The notes beneath the pieces were generated by a model. The model saw only the letters and a program-made list of their open reading frames with translations, made no database searches and was not told where the DNA came from. From Thalassorhabdus alkalitolerans (lineage in GTDB: Bacteria > Bacillota > Bacilli > Bacillales > Marinococcaceae): a DNA stretch of 53,218 bases. The stretch lies in the NCBI RefSeq assembly GCF_042656585.1, contig NZ_JBHSPG010000003.1, one strand, 5' to 3'. Position numbers and translations under genes: made by a program. Below are positions 38,435 through 47,700 of the stretch, piece after piece. Positions within the stretch are counted from its first letter, which is position 1; the number at the start of each line of letters is the position of its first letter.

Positions 38435-40282
38435 TTAATTAACTTTTCTTTGGTTTTCAATATCAATCCATTTAATAAATTTTAAGGAGTCCAAACTAGT
38501 TGTAAAAGGGTAACAGCATTTATAAAAGTCGAGAGGAATTGTTTTATTAGTCTGATGTACACGTATATCGAATCCATGCATGAGTAGTTTTTTTATTACA
38601 TCTAAATGATTGTTAGTTCCAAATATTTTTCTGATTTCATTTACTGGATGCAGTTTCTTTAAATTACTAAAATTACTTATCTTTTGTAAGAATTCAGCCA
38701 TATCTTTCTCATAAATACCATTTGTCTCAATACTTAGGTCAAACATTGGGTAAGGTTCTGTGAAATGGCCATATAAAGGCTCTATACTATCATAGGAAGT
38801 AGTTTCTTTTATTGCATAATTGATTGCATCCCAAGCAATAGGTACATCCCAAAGAGTATCTGAGGAAAGAGTACATTTGATTTTTACAAATTTCTTAGCT
38901 ATGGGCTTGTGAAAATCGAGATTTAATATGAGTGAAACATCTTGTGACTTATTTTTCTTTACTTGTAATTCGTATATTCCATTATTTAGGGTTCCAATGA
39001 CATTGAAATGGCCATAATTACTTTGAAGATATTGGTTTGTTTGCTTCCTAACAGTAGAGTAATACCATTCTAAATTAAAGCTATGTTTAACATTATCAAA
39101 TGGATCACTTACATCATTCATGTTAAATAGATTTAATTGTTCGACACCAGCATTTTCCTTTGTTTTTTTTCTAGTTCTTTTAGCTTTTTCACCTTTTCGT
39201 TTATCAAATGACAAATGATCATCTTTATTTAACAAGTCGATATTTTTAAATTTATTACTGTCAAATAATTGGTGCATTATAGATTGGGCAATTGCTTCAG
39301 CAAGCTTAGGTGGCACAGAGTTTCCTATTTGTTTTGATGCGTGGTTCCAACTTCCTTCAATATGATAAGCATCAGGAAAAGATTGTAACCTTTTTAGTTC
39401 ATTAATACTAAACTTTCTTCCTTTCCAGTGAAAGGGACCCCCATAGCGTCCTTGACTGGCTACTAATGTCTTTATAGGATTTGATGGATCAGCTTTATAT
39501 AGGAAATTTGAAAATCGAGAGCGCCAGGCAAATTTAGGTTCTGGGTGTCCCATTTTTTCTGTAAAGTGTAGATAGTTCATGCCAGGTGGCACTTCTTCAA
39601 TTAGCTTACCGTATTTACCGCCATATTCAGGAACTTCTTCATTGGGATCGTCTATGTCTTTTATTGCGTCTCCTGCCGTTACGTAAGATTGTTTAGATAA
39701 ACTGTCTGGTCCATAAATAGGTCGTGGAAATTTAAAATCAACATAATTGTTTTTTACACCTACCATTATTAGTCGTTCTCTATGTTGAGGCACTCCGTAA
39801 TCGGCTGCATCTAATATTCGAAAGTGAATTTCATAGCCAAGTTCTTGAAATGAGTTTCGTATAATATCCCAATCTTTTTTTTTGTTTGCTTGTAACAACC
39901 CTCTAACATTCTCAAAGAGAAATCCTTTTGGTTTATAGTGATCAATAAATCGACAGAATTCTCCAAATAAGGAACCTCTCGTGTCTGAAATACCATAAAC
40001 CCCACCAGCTCTTCTGCCTGCAGCTGAAAAACTTTGACAAGGTGGGCCACCAATTATCAAATCAAAATGTTTCTGGTTTATAGCCTCAGTTGTTACTTTG
40101 TTTATGTCTTCACATATTATTTGATGGTCCTCTTTAAAAAAAGTATCCTTATTTGCTTCCAATGTCTTCGTAAATTTCTCTTCATATTCAATACTACATA
40201 AAACATCGAAGCCAGCCTTAACGAAACCAATATCTAAACCGCCTGCTCCTGAAAACAGACTTAATACCTTTACTTGTGCCAT
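38435..40282 (-). CDS. DNA (cytosine-5)-methyltransferase with long C-terminal extension
   Basis: 615 residues. Motif I LFSGAGGLDIGF (about 9-20), motif IV GGPPCQSFSAAG (about 79-90, catalytic Cys), motif VI ENVRGLLQ (about 120), target-recognition region about 180-290 and motifs IX-X (QIGNSVPPKLAEAIAQ, about 315-330). The normal family ends near 340. About 270 further residues follow, basic linker (KRKGEKAKRTRKKTKEN) then an unknown domain. It protects host DNA against the endonuclease that follows it. Start ATG at 40282 with a TCAGGAGTG ribosome site. Confidence 0.93.
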   Translation of the reverse strand: MAQVKVLSLFSGAGGLDIGFVKAGFDVLCSIEYEEKFTKTLEANKDTFFKEDHQIICEDINKVTTEAINQKHFDLIIGGPPCQSFSAAGRRAGGVYGISDTRGSLFGEFCRFIDHYKPKGFLFENVRGLLQANKKKDWDIIRNSFQELGYEIHFRILDAADYGVPQHRERLIMVGVKNNYVDFKFPRPIYGPDSLSKQSYVTAGDAIKDIDDPNEEVPEYGGKYGKLIEEVPPGMNYLHFTEKMGHPEPKFAWRSRFSNFLYKADPSNPIKTLVASQGRYGGPFHWKGRKFSINELKRLQSFPDAYHIEGSWNHASKQIGNSVPPKLAEAIAQSIMHQLFDSNKFKNIDLLNKDDHLSFDKRKGEKAKRTRKKTKENAGVEQLNLFNMNDVSDPFDNVKHSFNLEWYYSTVRKQTNQYLQSNYGHFNVIGTLNNGIYELQVKKNKSQDVSLILNLDFHKPIAKKFVKIKCTLSSDTLWDVPIAWDAINYAIKETTSYDSIEPLYGHFTEPYPMFDLSIETNGIYEKDMAEFLQKISNFSNLKKLHPVNEIRKIFGTNNHLDVIKKLLMHGFDIRVHQTNKTIPLDFYKCCYPFTTSLDSLKFIKWIDIENQRKVN

Positions 40283-40412
40283 ACAATATTCACTCCTGAG
40301 AGTTCTTTTTTACTGTAATTAATAGTCTTATTATATCAGACATTTTCAGTATAAATCGGTTTGCCTTAAAATGAATAATGAAAAGACTACTATAACAAAT
40401 TATATCTTTTCT

Positions 40413-40432
40413 TGATATGTTTTTTGAAACTT
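40413..40432 (+). repeat. 20-bp word shared with the resolvase upstream region
   Basis: TTGATATGT.TTTTGAAACT also occurs at 48340-48359, 80 bp before the intact resolvase gene. Possibly a part of a res site that marks an old recombination border between the restriction and SIR2 modules. Confidence 0.45.
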
Positions 40433-40737
40433 GAGTTTTGCTAAATATGGGAAAATTTAAATGTTTCAAAAGATCATATAGTCGAAGAAACGTTGATTTA
40501 TCATAAAACTCTTAACAACTTCTATGACGAAACTTAAATATACCGATTCTTAATACAAGAAAGTATAAAGGTTTGAAGAGGTGTAGGTCAGCTACGATTT
40601 TGGAAATTTGCGAATGAAAGAATGGTAATCCGTGTACAGGGTATTTGGGGATAGTTACTAAATTTTAAAACATAATGTACGATATAGAAAATTTTGCTAA
40701 AATAGTCCATAAGGGCTAATCGGGGAGTGGTGACATT

Positions 40738-42051
40738 ATGGAGGCAAACTTACATGATCTAAGAAAAGATTTTAAAGAAGGCAAGGTAGTTCCCTTTATT
40801 GGCGCTGGTTTATCAGCACCATTTCAAGTTCCTACTTGGAAATCGTTAATCGAAGCAATAACTGAAAAATATTCCAAGGGTCAACTAAGTTTTCTTGGAG
40901 AGTCTGTAAATATACTACTGCAACGCCACGATTACTGGAGTGCAGTGGATCAACTGAAAAGTTTTGCAAACTTGGATGATCAAGATATTCAAACAATGAC
41001 CTCCCAATTAATTGAAGAAAGAATGTGTTGTGAGCTAGAAGATGATTCTTTACATAATTACACTGACATAGCAGAACTAAATTTCGACCTGTATCTTACA
41101 ACCAATTATGAAGGCCTGTTGTATAAATATGTAAAGTGCAGTACCTATCCTATGGAACTTAGAGACATTAATTTCAGTACTCAAGACTTATTTGATAAGC
41201 AAAGAGTATTACATTTGCACGGTAATGTTTCTAACCCAGGGTCAATCGTTCTAAGTAAGAGCAGCTATGATGCATTGTATCAAGATCAAAAATATGAAAA
41301 TTTACTCAAAGTAGTTACTAGTAATAAGAAATTATTATTTATGGGATTTTCATTTGAAGATCAATTCATACAAAAGTTGATTCAAGATCACAGAGAGCAT
41401 TTTAGAGGGCAGCACTATATTATATTGGATAACCCTCCGCCTAATAAGGTTGCTGACTTAAAAAAACAATTTGGTCTAAATACTATTGCCTACGACTCTA
41501 AGAAAACTTCTCACGTTGGCGAAATTAGAAAAATATTAGCACATTTGTCAGAATCAAATCATGGGAATCAATCAGAAAAAAAAAGTATCAAGGGAGATAA
41601 CAAAATCTCTGGTACGAAATCTGTGGTTCCAGGTGCGAAAATTACTGACTTCGATGAGAAGGTTGAACACCTTTTTTATAAGAAACTAAAACTTGAAAAT
41701 GTTGAACCTGCTTTGATTGAGTTAAGTTCGTATTTTTATGTTGCTGCAGAAATATACATTCGTGAACTCAAAAATAATGGTATGCCAATTGATGTGATTA
41801 ATACGTTACTAGGAAAAGTTTTAATACATTTCCAAGAAAGGTATATCGATACCTTTAGGAAACATGGTAACAGTCAACAGTTTGTAGAAGTCGTCCATGA
41901 AACCTTAGAGAATATAGAATTAGGCAGACATGCTAAACATTTTACAGAGGACGACATGTCAGATAAGAATGAAAATAGAGGGTTGATTCACCTACTGGCA
42001 GATGATGAAAAAAAGAAGATTTGGTGGGGGGAGAAAAGATTAAATGAGTAG
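40738..42051 (+). CDS. SIR2-domain effector with ABC-3C C-terminal domain
   Basis: 437 residues. SIR2 NADase-like domain, about 1-255: VPFIGAGLSAPFQVPTW (about 19-35), LYLTTNYEGLL (about 119), VLHLHGNVSNPGSIVLS (about 157) and LLFMGFSFEDQFI (about 201). A Ser/Gly/Lys linker at about 270-305 leads to a helical C-terminal domain ending RGLIHLLADDEKKKIWW, the end pattern I associate with ABC three-component systems. SIR2 effectors deplete NAD+ and stop phage growth by cell arrest. Next gene overlaps by eight bases. GGGGAGTGG precedes the ATG. Confidence 0.85.
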   Translation: MEANLHDLRKDFKEGKVVPFIGAGLSAPFQVPTWKSLIEAITEKYSKGQLSFLGESVNILLQRHDYWSAVDQLKSFANLDDQDIQTMTSQLIEERMCCELEDDSLHNYTDIAELNFDLYLTTNYEGLLYKYVKCSTYPMELRDINFSTQDLFDKQRVLHLHGNVSNPGSIVLSKSSYDALYQDQKYENLLKVVTSNKKLLFMGFSFEDQFIQKLIQDHREHFRGQHYIILDNPPPNKVADLKKQFGLNTIAYDSKKTSHVGEIRKILAHLSESNHGNQSEKKSIKGDNKISGTKSVVPGAKITDFDEKVEHLFYKKLKLENVEPALIELSSYFYVAAEIYIRELKNNGMPIDVINTLLGKVLIHFQERYIDTFRKHGNSQQFVEVVHETLENIELGRHAKHFTEDDMSDKNENRGLIHLLADDEKKKIWWGEKRLNE

Positions 42052-42529
42052 TTACAATAAAGATGAATTCGTTGTTCCCCCATCAATAGAGCTTATATTC
42101 GATAACAACCAGTTAGAGCTGATGAACACATTGTGTCTTTTCTACGTCTTTTTTCAGAAAAAGCCTAAGAAGTTTTATAAAATTCCAGATATTATATTTT
42201 ATTATAGCATTGTTAATTTTAACTTATTAAACGTAATAGAGGCAGAAGAGGATGTAGGATTCGTTTCGAGAAATTTGTACTTTAGATACCAGCAAAATAT
42301 TAATCAACTACTACTTGAGCTATATAATTTGCAGTTCGTAGATATCAAGGGTAAAGTGTCATTTAAAACAGATCAACTAGGGGCACGATTAACAACAAAA
42401 GGAAATGAATTTGTGAATAGTTTAGAGATTGAATATTTTGTAGAGTTGATAAATAAGTACTTAGAAGTAATCGAAATGGTAGATAACAATACGGAGAATA
42501 AAAATAAAATAAAAGGAGGGAAAAAATGA
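42044..42529 (+). CDS. ABC-3C middle component
   Basis: 161 residues, overlapping both neighbours (8 and 4 bases). Helical, mostly hydrophobic core (LMNTLCLFYVFFQKKPKKFYKIPDIIFYYSIVNFNLLN) with a winged-helix-like second part (INQLLLELYNLQFVDIKGKVSFKTDQLGARLTTKGNEFV). It fits the middle component that links effector and ATPase in these systems. Sequence identity within that family is low, so the call depends mainly on position and size. Confidence 0.75.
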   Translation: MSSYNKDEFVVPPSIELIFDNNQLELMNTLCLFYVFFQKKPKKFYKIPDIIFYYSIVNFNLLNVIEAEEDVGFVSRNLYFRYQQNINQLLLELYNLQFVDIKGKVSFKTDQLGARLTTKGNEFVNSLEIEYFVELINKYLEVIEMVDNNTENKNKIKGGKK

Positions 42530-44439
42530 GTAAACTCAATATAAATAAACTTATACTTTTAGGACCAAGTTATAAGCGTACTTTGGTGTTTAATAAAGGA
42601 TTCAATTTAATTCGGGGAGATAGAACTTCTGGAAAATCTTTAACTCTGCAACTTATTGATTATTGTTTTGGTAGAAGTGAACATATTCGTTTGAAAGTAC
42701 ACAAAGAGTTAGCTAAACACTGTGATGAAGTTTTTCTCGAAATTAGTATAGATGACGAAGTAATCACTCTAAATAGGTTGCTAAAAAAAAATAAATCAAA
42801 GATCAGTATCTTCTTCTGTGAATTTGATGACATAGATGGATATATCCCTAAGATTTCTGATATCAAAGAAGTAATGCAATATATTATGAGGAAACTTAAC
42901 ATCAATGAATATATTCGTACTAAATATAAACCCCATAGTAAAGAACAACAGTTAGACACAATTTCCTTTAGAGACATTTTTCGTTATGTTTACATAAAAC
43001 AGCACGCTCTTGGTACTAATGATTTTCTTGATAATAAAGTAACTTTCAAGAAAAATAAGAACCCTTATGCTTTTGAAATGATCTTTGACTTGGTAGAGGC
43101 GGACAAGGATCAATTAAGTGAACAATTAATCGCTGCAAAAAATAATATAGAGATGAAAAAAAGGGAAATAACAGGATTAAATTCTTATTTAGAAGATAAA
43201 GAAGCTAGTGAATTTGTTACTTTAATATCTCAAGAAAATCAGATAAAAAGAGAAATAGCAGTACAAAAAAGCAAAAAAACTTTAGTTATTCAAGAAAATA
43301 ACAGTCATAAAAGTACAGAGAACGAGATGTACATTAAATTAAAAAATAGGCTAACAACTATAGCAAATCAGATTTTCGATTATAAAAGACAAATTAAGGA
43401 TATCCATTTGTCTATTGAATCAAAAAAATTCTTATTACAAGAATATGAGAAAGAGAAATCAGAAACGGAAGCAACGCTAGAAATGAACTATCGGTTAGTA
43501 GTAAATAATCAAAGGATTGAATGTCCTTTATGTCATTCTACAGTACAAAGTCACATACATCACGAAAGTAAACCAACTGAGAAAATTCTTAATAAAATCC
43601 ACAGGGAAACCAAGAATAAAGCCAAATTAGTGCAAAATTTAATTAAAAAAGATATAGATAAAATTGAAAAAATTGATGCTCAAGTGGCAAGTCTAAGTAA
43701 GGAACAAGCAATACTTGATAATGCGGTAGGTGAATTTTCAAAGAAAACAAGTGTTCCATATCTTTCTCAACTTGATAGTATTAATAGCATAATTAATAGT
43801 TATAATCGTGAAAAAGAAATTATTGATGAATGTATCAGGGTTCATAGGAAAATAGAAGAGAAAAACAAGCTTATCGAGGAATTAGAATCTGAGATAGAGA
43901 ATTTGGAAGAAGATTTAAATGGGTTGAAAGCCAGTGAAGATGAGAAACACAAGATTTTTAAATTGATTAATGAAAAATATAAGGACTATATGGCACGATT
44001 AAAGTATGATACTACTCATACATACATTGATTTTAAAGAGTATATTCCTTATCATGACGGGGCTAGTGTGTTTGAACATGAAAGTGGTGGTTTGTTAGAA
44101 TGTATGCAAATTTCCTTTGTAGCAGCTATATTGTCTAGCAAAATCAAAGGTTACGCTGCTGGACACCCAGGATTTTTGTTACTCGACTCAATAAGTAAAT
44201 ATTTAGGTACAATAAGGTCAGAGATGGATGAAGAAGATCGTAATAGAAAAGGTAGAATCAATGATCCAGAGGTATATGAAGAAATTTATAAGATTTTTGT
44301 TGAATTAAGTGAATATTTTCAGTTAATTGTAGTAGACAATACTCCTCCATCAATGTATATTAGTTACTCAGAATACACATTTTTATCTGGTGAGCAAGGT
44401 CTCATAGATCTTAGTGTTAATGAGTTAGATGAGACATAA
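42526..44439 (+). CDS. ABC-3C ATPase (SMC/Rad50-like, DUF3732-type)
   Basis: 637 residues. Walker A GDRTSGKSLTLQ (about 24-35), then two long coiled coils (about 195-300, 360-470) about a zinc-hook-like pair CPLCHS (about 333). ABC signature ESGGLLECMQISF (about 519), Walker B GFLLLDSISKYLG (about 546) and a D-loop/H-loop area QLIVVDNTPP. The plan is that of overcoming-lysogenisation and Rad50-like sensor ATPases. It is thought to sense invasion and release the SIR2 effector. Third and last gene of the operon. Confidence 0.88.
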   Translation: MSKLNINKLILLGPSYKRTLVFNKGFNLIRGDRTSGKSLTLQLIDYCFGRSEHIRLKVHKELAKHCDEVFLEISIDDEVITLNRLLKKNKSKISIFFCEFDDIDGYIPKISDIKEVMQYIMRKLNINEYIRTKYKPHSKEQQLDTISFRDIFRYVYIKQHALGTNDFLDNKVTFKKNKNPYAFEMIFDLVEADKDQLSEQLIAAKNNIEMKKREITGLNSYLEDKEASEFVTLISQENQIKREIAVQKSKKTLVIQENNSHKSTENEMYIKLKNRLTTIANQIFDYKRQIKDIHLSIESKKFLLQEYEKEKSETEATLEMNYRLVVNNQRIECPLCHSTVQSHIHHESKPTEKILNKIHRETKNKAKLVQNLIKKDIDKIEKIDAQVASLSKEQAILDNAVGEFSKKTSVPYLSQLDSINSIINSYNREKEIIDECIRVHRKIEEKNKLIEELESEIENLEEDLNGLKASEDEKHKIFKLINEKYKDYMARLKYDTTHTYIDFKEYIPYHDGASVFEHESGGLLECMQISFVAAILSSKIKGYAAGHPGFLLLDSISKYLGTIRSEMDEEDRNRKGRINDPEVYEEIYKIFVELSEYFQLIVVDNTPPSMYISYSEYTFLSGEQGLIDLSVNELDET

Positions 44440-44483
44440 TTATCATTTAACCTTAAAAAATTCGAGTATTTATTAAAGATTCT

Positions 44484-44838
44484 TTAATGATTTCCGTCCA
44501 AATACCGGTAAAAGGATCTGCTTATCCCTGTTGCATCTAATATCTCAATGCTGTATTCCTTACTACCGTACACCTTAACGACCAATTCCAGTTTGGATTG
44601 GTCTTTTCTTGGTCTACCGCCTTTTCTTCCCCTGGTTCTAGCTGCATCCAACCCGGACTTTGTCCGCTCTGAGATAATATCACTCTCAAATTGAGCTAGT
44701 CCACTAAACATGGTAAGGACAAGTTTTCTCATTGCTGTTGTATCTATGTTTTCATTAATGGAAACGAAGTTAATGCCTTTTTCCTGGAAATCATTGATTA
44801 GATCCACTAAATGCTTCGTGCTACGACCAATTCGATTC
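44484..44838 (-). pseudogene. Truncated, decayed serine recombinase (C-terminal two thirds)
   Basis: About 115 codons matching residues from RIGRSTKHLVDLINDFQEKG to the helix-turn-helix end of the intact resolvase at 48261-47701. The DNA is close to it all along. The 5' part is missing, cut at about 44838 where flagellin sequence begins. Single-codon losses (IDTT-AM, SI-EILDATGISRS-FYRYL) damage the DNA-binding end. Not functional. Confidence 0.85.
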
Positions 44839-45078
44839 GAAGAAGTATCTTCTCAACGCTCTGAACTTGGTGCATTCCAGAACCGTCTGGAGCACACTAT
44901 CTCTAACCTCGATAATTCAGCTGAGAACTTATCAGCTGCGGAATTTCCTATCCGTGACGTTGATATGGCTGCTGAGATGATGGAAATGACTCGTGCAAAC
45001 ATCCTTTCTCAAGCTTCTCAGTCCATGCTAGCTCAAGCAAACCAACAACCACAATCCGTACTTCAACTTCTTGGATAA
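44838..45078 (+). pseudogene. 3' fragment of a flagellin gene (hag)
   Basis: Reads VSSQRSELGAFQNRLEHTIS, then NLDNSAENLSAAEFPIRDVDMAAEMMEMT and ends QANQQPQSVLQLLG, the unmistakable C-terminal D0/D1 end of Bacillus flagellin, about 78 residues. It has no start, and the DNA upstream is antisense recombinase sequence. AAESRIRDVD of normal flagellin reads AAEFPIRDVD here. Its own terminator follows. Confidence 0.93.
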
Positions 45079-45086
45079 AAAGGAAG

Positions 45087-45116
45087 GAGCTCTCCTTCAT
45101 AGGAGGGCTCTTTTTA
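45087..45116 (+). terminator. Flagellin gene terminator carried with the fragment
   Basis: GAGCTCTCCT (45087-45096) pairs with AGGAGGGCTC (45101-45110), loop TCAT, then five Ts. Confidence 0.85.
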
Positions 45117-45500
45117 TTAGAATTTGAGTTATTTAATTGGTTGAAGTAGTGATGAACCCCTGTAAAAAAACAAAAAATTCTTTGCATAATCTAAGGATTT
45201 TAGGGCAAAGTAAGTGTAAGTTATCATATATTATTCATAATGATAGAAAAGAATGTGATTTTGGTAAAAAAGGTACCAGTTTACATAAGATATATTAAAA
45301 GAAGGTTCATTTTCATTCTAGAGAGGTTTAAATGCTACTCACAGCATTTCAAAGTAATAATAGCACTGAGCTAAACTAAAATATTATAATTAAAAATTAG
45401 CGTTAATTTTACCGTTAACTTAGTATTAAATATACTATCAAATCTACTTTTATAGAAAACTATAAAGTTATTTTACTGTTATAATAATTAAAAAGGAAGT
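45117..45500. other. AT-rich gap before the PLD gene
   Basis: No gene or clear structure seen. AT-rich stretches (45380-45490) may hold the promoter of the small frame and PLD gene. Confidence 0.4.
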
Positions 45501-45506
45501 TGCCGA

Positions 45507-45569
45507 ATGGAAACAAAAAAATATTCTTTAACAAAAGTTGAAAAGATAAGGGAGATTTTTGATGTTTAG
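45507..45569 (+). CDS. 20-residue frame overlapping the PLD gene
   Basis: METKKYSLTKVEKIREIFDV, behind AAAAGGAAG. Its stop lies inside the first codons of the PLD gene (overlap 45562-45569). It could be a coupling leader, or the remaining start of a lost helix-turn-helix partner. Confidence 0.45.
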   Translation: METKKYSLTKVEKIREIFDV

Positions 45570-46644
45570 TGAAATGAAAGATGAAAACAACTTTACAATC
45601 GAAATTAAGGATGCCAAAGTTGTATTTACACAAGGAACAGACAATTTTGAAGAAATATTTTCAACTTCTATTAGGAATAAACATTTGTATTTAACCACTT
45701 TTAATTATGGGCTTCCCAAAAACTACGATGGTTGGATTAAAAAAGATATTGAATACATAAATGAAATTATAGTTGTTTTTAATAATCGAGAAAAAAATGT
45801 CTCCAACTTGATAAGAAGGTCTTTAAGAAAAAATCCGTACATTCAATTTTTTTATAATGAGGTTAATCACTCAAAGATTATTAGCAATGGATCATCCCTT
45901 TATATTGGAAGTGCTAATCTAACTGATTTTTCGAAAGATAACTTTGAGGCAGGGGTTATAGTAAAAGATGTAGATAAGATTAAACAAATAGAAGATCGAG
46001 TTTTTAAAAATGCTCATTTAAAATATGAGCCGATATTTACGGATCCGGTCTCTCCTCTTATTGTACCTTTTCTTTTAATTTATAGAGAAGTAGAAAAAGA
46101 GTTTAACTATATCAAACGCCTATTAAATGACATTAAACGTATTGAAAGGTTGTCAGAAGAAGAAATACCGGATTATGGAGATGAGTTGTGTACTTACATA
46201 AGTAAATATATAGATATTTTTAGGTTGGCAAAGGATGATTTAATTAGTTATGCCACTGAAAAGACTGAGGAGTACTTTGTAATACAAAATCTACTCGAAG
46301 AAATTGAGGACAAACTAAACTATCTCAAAAATGAACAGCCTATTGGTTCTTCCACCATTAGTTTATTGGGATTCTTAGAAGATTATTATAATTGTTTAGA
46401 TGAATATAAAGAACATTTTTGGAGGATTAACACTTTTGATAGCGATGTTACACTTTTAGAAGAACAAATATATTTTAAGAAAGTAGAGAACATTTTTAAA
46501 AGATTAAACCACTTACGAATAAAGTGGATATCTTTAATTAAGTCAAATACCTATATAGAATACAGAGATTCTCACAGCCCCATTATTTTTTGGTTAGAAT
46601 CCCCAAGTCAAGCTAAAAAATACTGGCAATACTTTTTACATTAA
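45562..46644 (+). CDS. PLD-family (HKD) protein, candidate defence nuclease
   Basis: 360 residues from ATG 45562 (GGGAGA before). N-terminal half is a phospholipase-D-like fold with one clear active motif HSKIISNGSSLYIGSANLTD (about 109-128: H-x-K followed by GSxN). A single motif means a dimer makes the active site. The helical second half, about 165-360, has no known motif. Similar single-HKD proteins are nucleases in restriction and defence systems. It lies between recombinase copies, next to defence genes. Confidence 0.75.
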   Translation: MFSEMKDENNFTIEIKDAKVVFTQGTDNFEEIFSTSIRNKHLYLTTFNYGLPKNYDGWIKKDIEYINEIIVVFNNREKNVSNLIRRSLRKNPYIQFFYNEVNHSKIISNGSSLYIGSANLTDFSKDNFEAGVIVKDVDKIKQIEDRVFKNAHLKYEPIFTDPVSPLIVPFLLIYREVEKEFNYIKRLLNDIKRIERLSEEEIPDYGDELCTYISKYIDIFRLAKDDLISYATEKTEEYFVIQNLLEEIEDKLNYLKNEQPIGSSTISLLGFLEDYYNCLDEYKEHFWRINTFDSDVTLLEEQIYFKKVENIFKRLNHLRIKWISLIKSNTYIEYRDSHSPIIFWLESPSQAKKYWQYFLH

Positions 46645-46689
46645 ATTGATCTATTAATATGTGAAACTAAATAGAGAACTATCAAATTA

Positions 46690-46732
46690 AAAAAGAGTGA
46701 CCGCAGAATAGAAGCACTGTATCACTCTTTTT
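46690..46732. terminator. Terminator after the PLD gene
   Basis: AAAAAGAGTGA (46690-46700) pairs with TCACTCTTTTT (46722-46732), loop about 21 nt. Works in either direction. Confidence 0.7.
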
Positions 46733-46799
46733 ATAGGTTGGATGGTGTATTTTGTTATATAGTACGCACTCGTGAAGAAGTGACAGTAGACTTTTCAAG

Positions 46800-47160
46800 A
46801 TGCTTTGTATATAGGTCAGGGATGCAGAAAAATGATGAACAGTTACGAAACGAAGAAGAACGACAAATAATAGAAAGTAGAAATTATAGAGTCTCAGGCT
46901 AGGGCAGCGCAAGAGTTAGCTATAGCATCTAGAATAGAAAATTGCAGATGAAGTTGAAATTGAAGAATTCTATAGCGGAGTGGAGAAAAAAGTATTGGAG
47001 TACAAGGTAAAGAGACTAATTTCACTGCAGGTATAGGAGGCGCGGGGAAAAAGTTACTAAAAGAGTTTACAAGTCTAAAGGTGGAAAATTAGACAACACG
47101 GAAGTAACTAAAGCGTTCGAGAAGGATTATGAAGAAAAACATAGGAACGCTAATGACCAT
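46800..47160 (+). pseudogene. Decayed gene upstream of the DUF2321 gene
   Basis: Coding-like pieces lie in shifting frames: MQKNDEQLRNEEERQIIES, then TNFTAGIGGAGKKLLKEF, then GGKLDNTEVTKAFEKDYEEKH, with stops between. Probably one gene broken by several indels. Family not recognised. Confidence 0.45.
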
Positions 47161-47185
47161 ACATAAGGGAAGGGGAGTGCTTACG

Positions 47186-47668
47186 TTGAGTGGAAGTCAT
47201 GATATTGCGCAGATTTGCTTAAATGGGCATACTATTACTTCAAGATACAACCGATCACCTGAATTAAGAGCGAACTTTTGTAATCAATGTGGTGAAAAAA
47301 CTATAACAAAGTGTATTCAGTGTCAGAATCATATTCGTGGTTATTATAGTGTGCCGGGGGTAATTTCAACAAGATCATACAATGTACCGAGTTACTGCCA
47401 TGCATGCGGTAGTTCTTATCCGTGGACGGAGGAGAAGTTATTAGCTGCAAAAGAATTAGCTGAAATACTGGATGACTTAACGGATGAAGAGCAAGAAGAA
47501 TTAAAAAAATCGCTTGATGATCTAGTTAAAGATGGACCTAGAACGGTAGTGGCTACTACTAAGTTTAAAAGCCTGCTTTCTAAAACTGGATCAGAAATAT
47601 CAACTGGATTTAAAGATATTTTAGTGGGAGTGGTTAGTGAATCTGTAAAAAAATCCATTTGGGGATAG
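47186..47668 (+). CDS. DUF2321 zinc-ribbon protein
   Basis: 160 residues from the TTG at 47186, eight bases after AAGGGGAG. The longer frame from 47129 overlaps the decayed gene. Pattern AQICLNGHTIT, FCNQCGEKTITKCIQCQNHIRGYY, then PSYCHACGSSYPWTEEKL and a helical end SLLSKTGSEISTGFKDILV fits DUF2321: two or three zinc knuckles and a helical tail. Function unknown. Members occur in mobile and defence settings. Confidence 0.82.
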   Translation: MSGSHDIAQICLNGHTITSRYNRSPELRANFCNQCGEKTITKCIQCQNHIRGYYSVPGVISTRSYNVPSYCHACGSSYPWTEEKLLAAKELAEILDDLTDEEQEELKKSLDDLVKDGPRTVVATTKFKSLLSKTGSEISTGFKDILVGVVSESVKKSIWG

Positions 47669-47700
47669 TTAACTATGCAAATACCCTCCTGATGCATTGT

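Noticed and set aside
44710..45078. 122-residue open frame ending in flagellin
   Set aside because: Its first 40 codons are antisense to the recombinase remnant and there is no ribosome site. Only the flagellin 3' fragment is meaningful.
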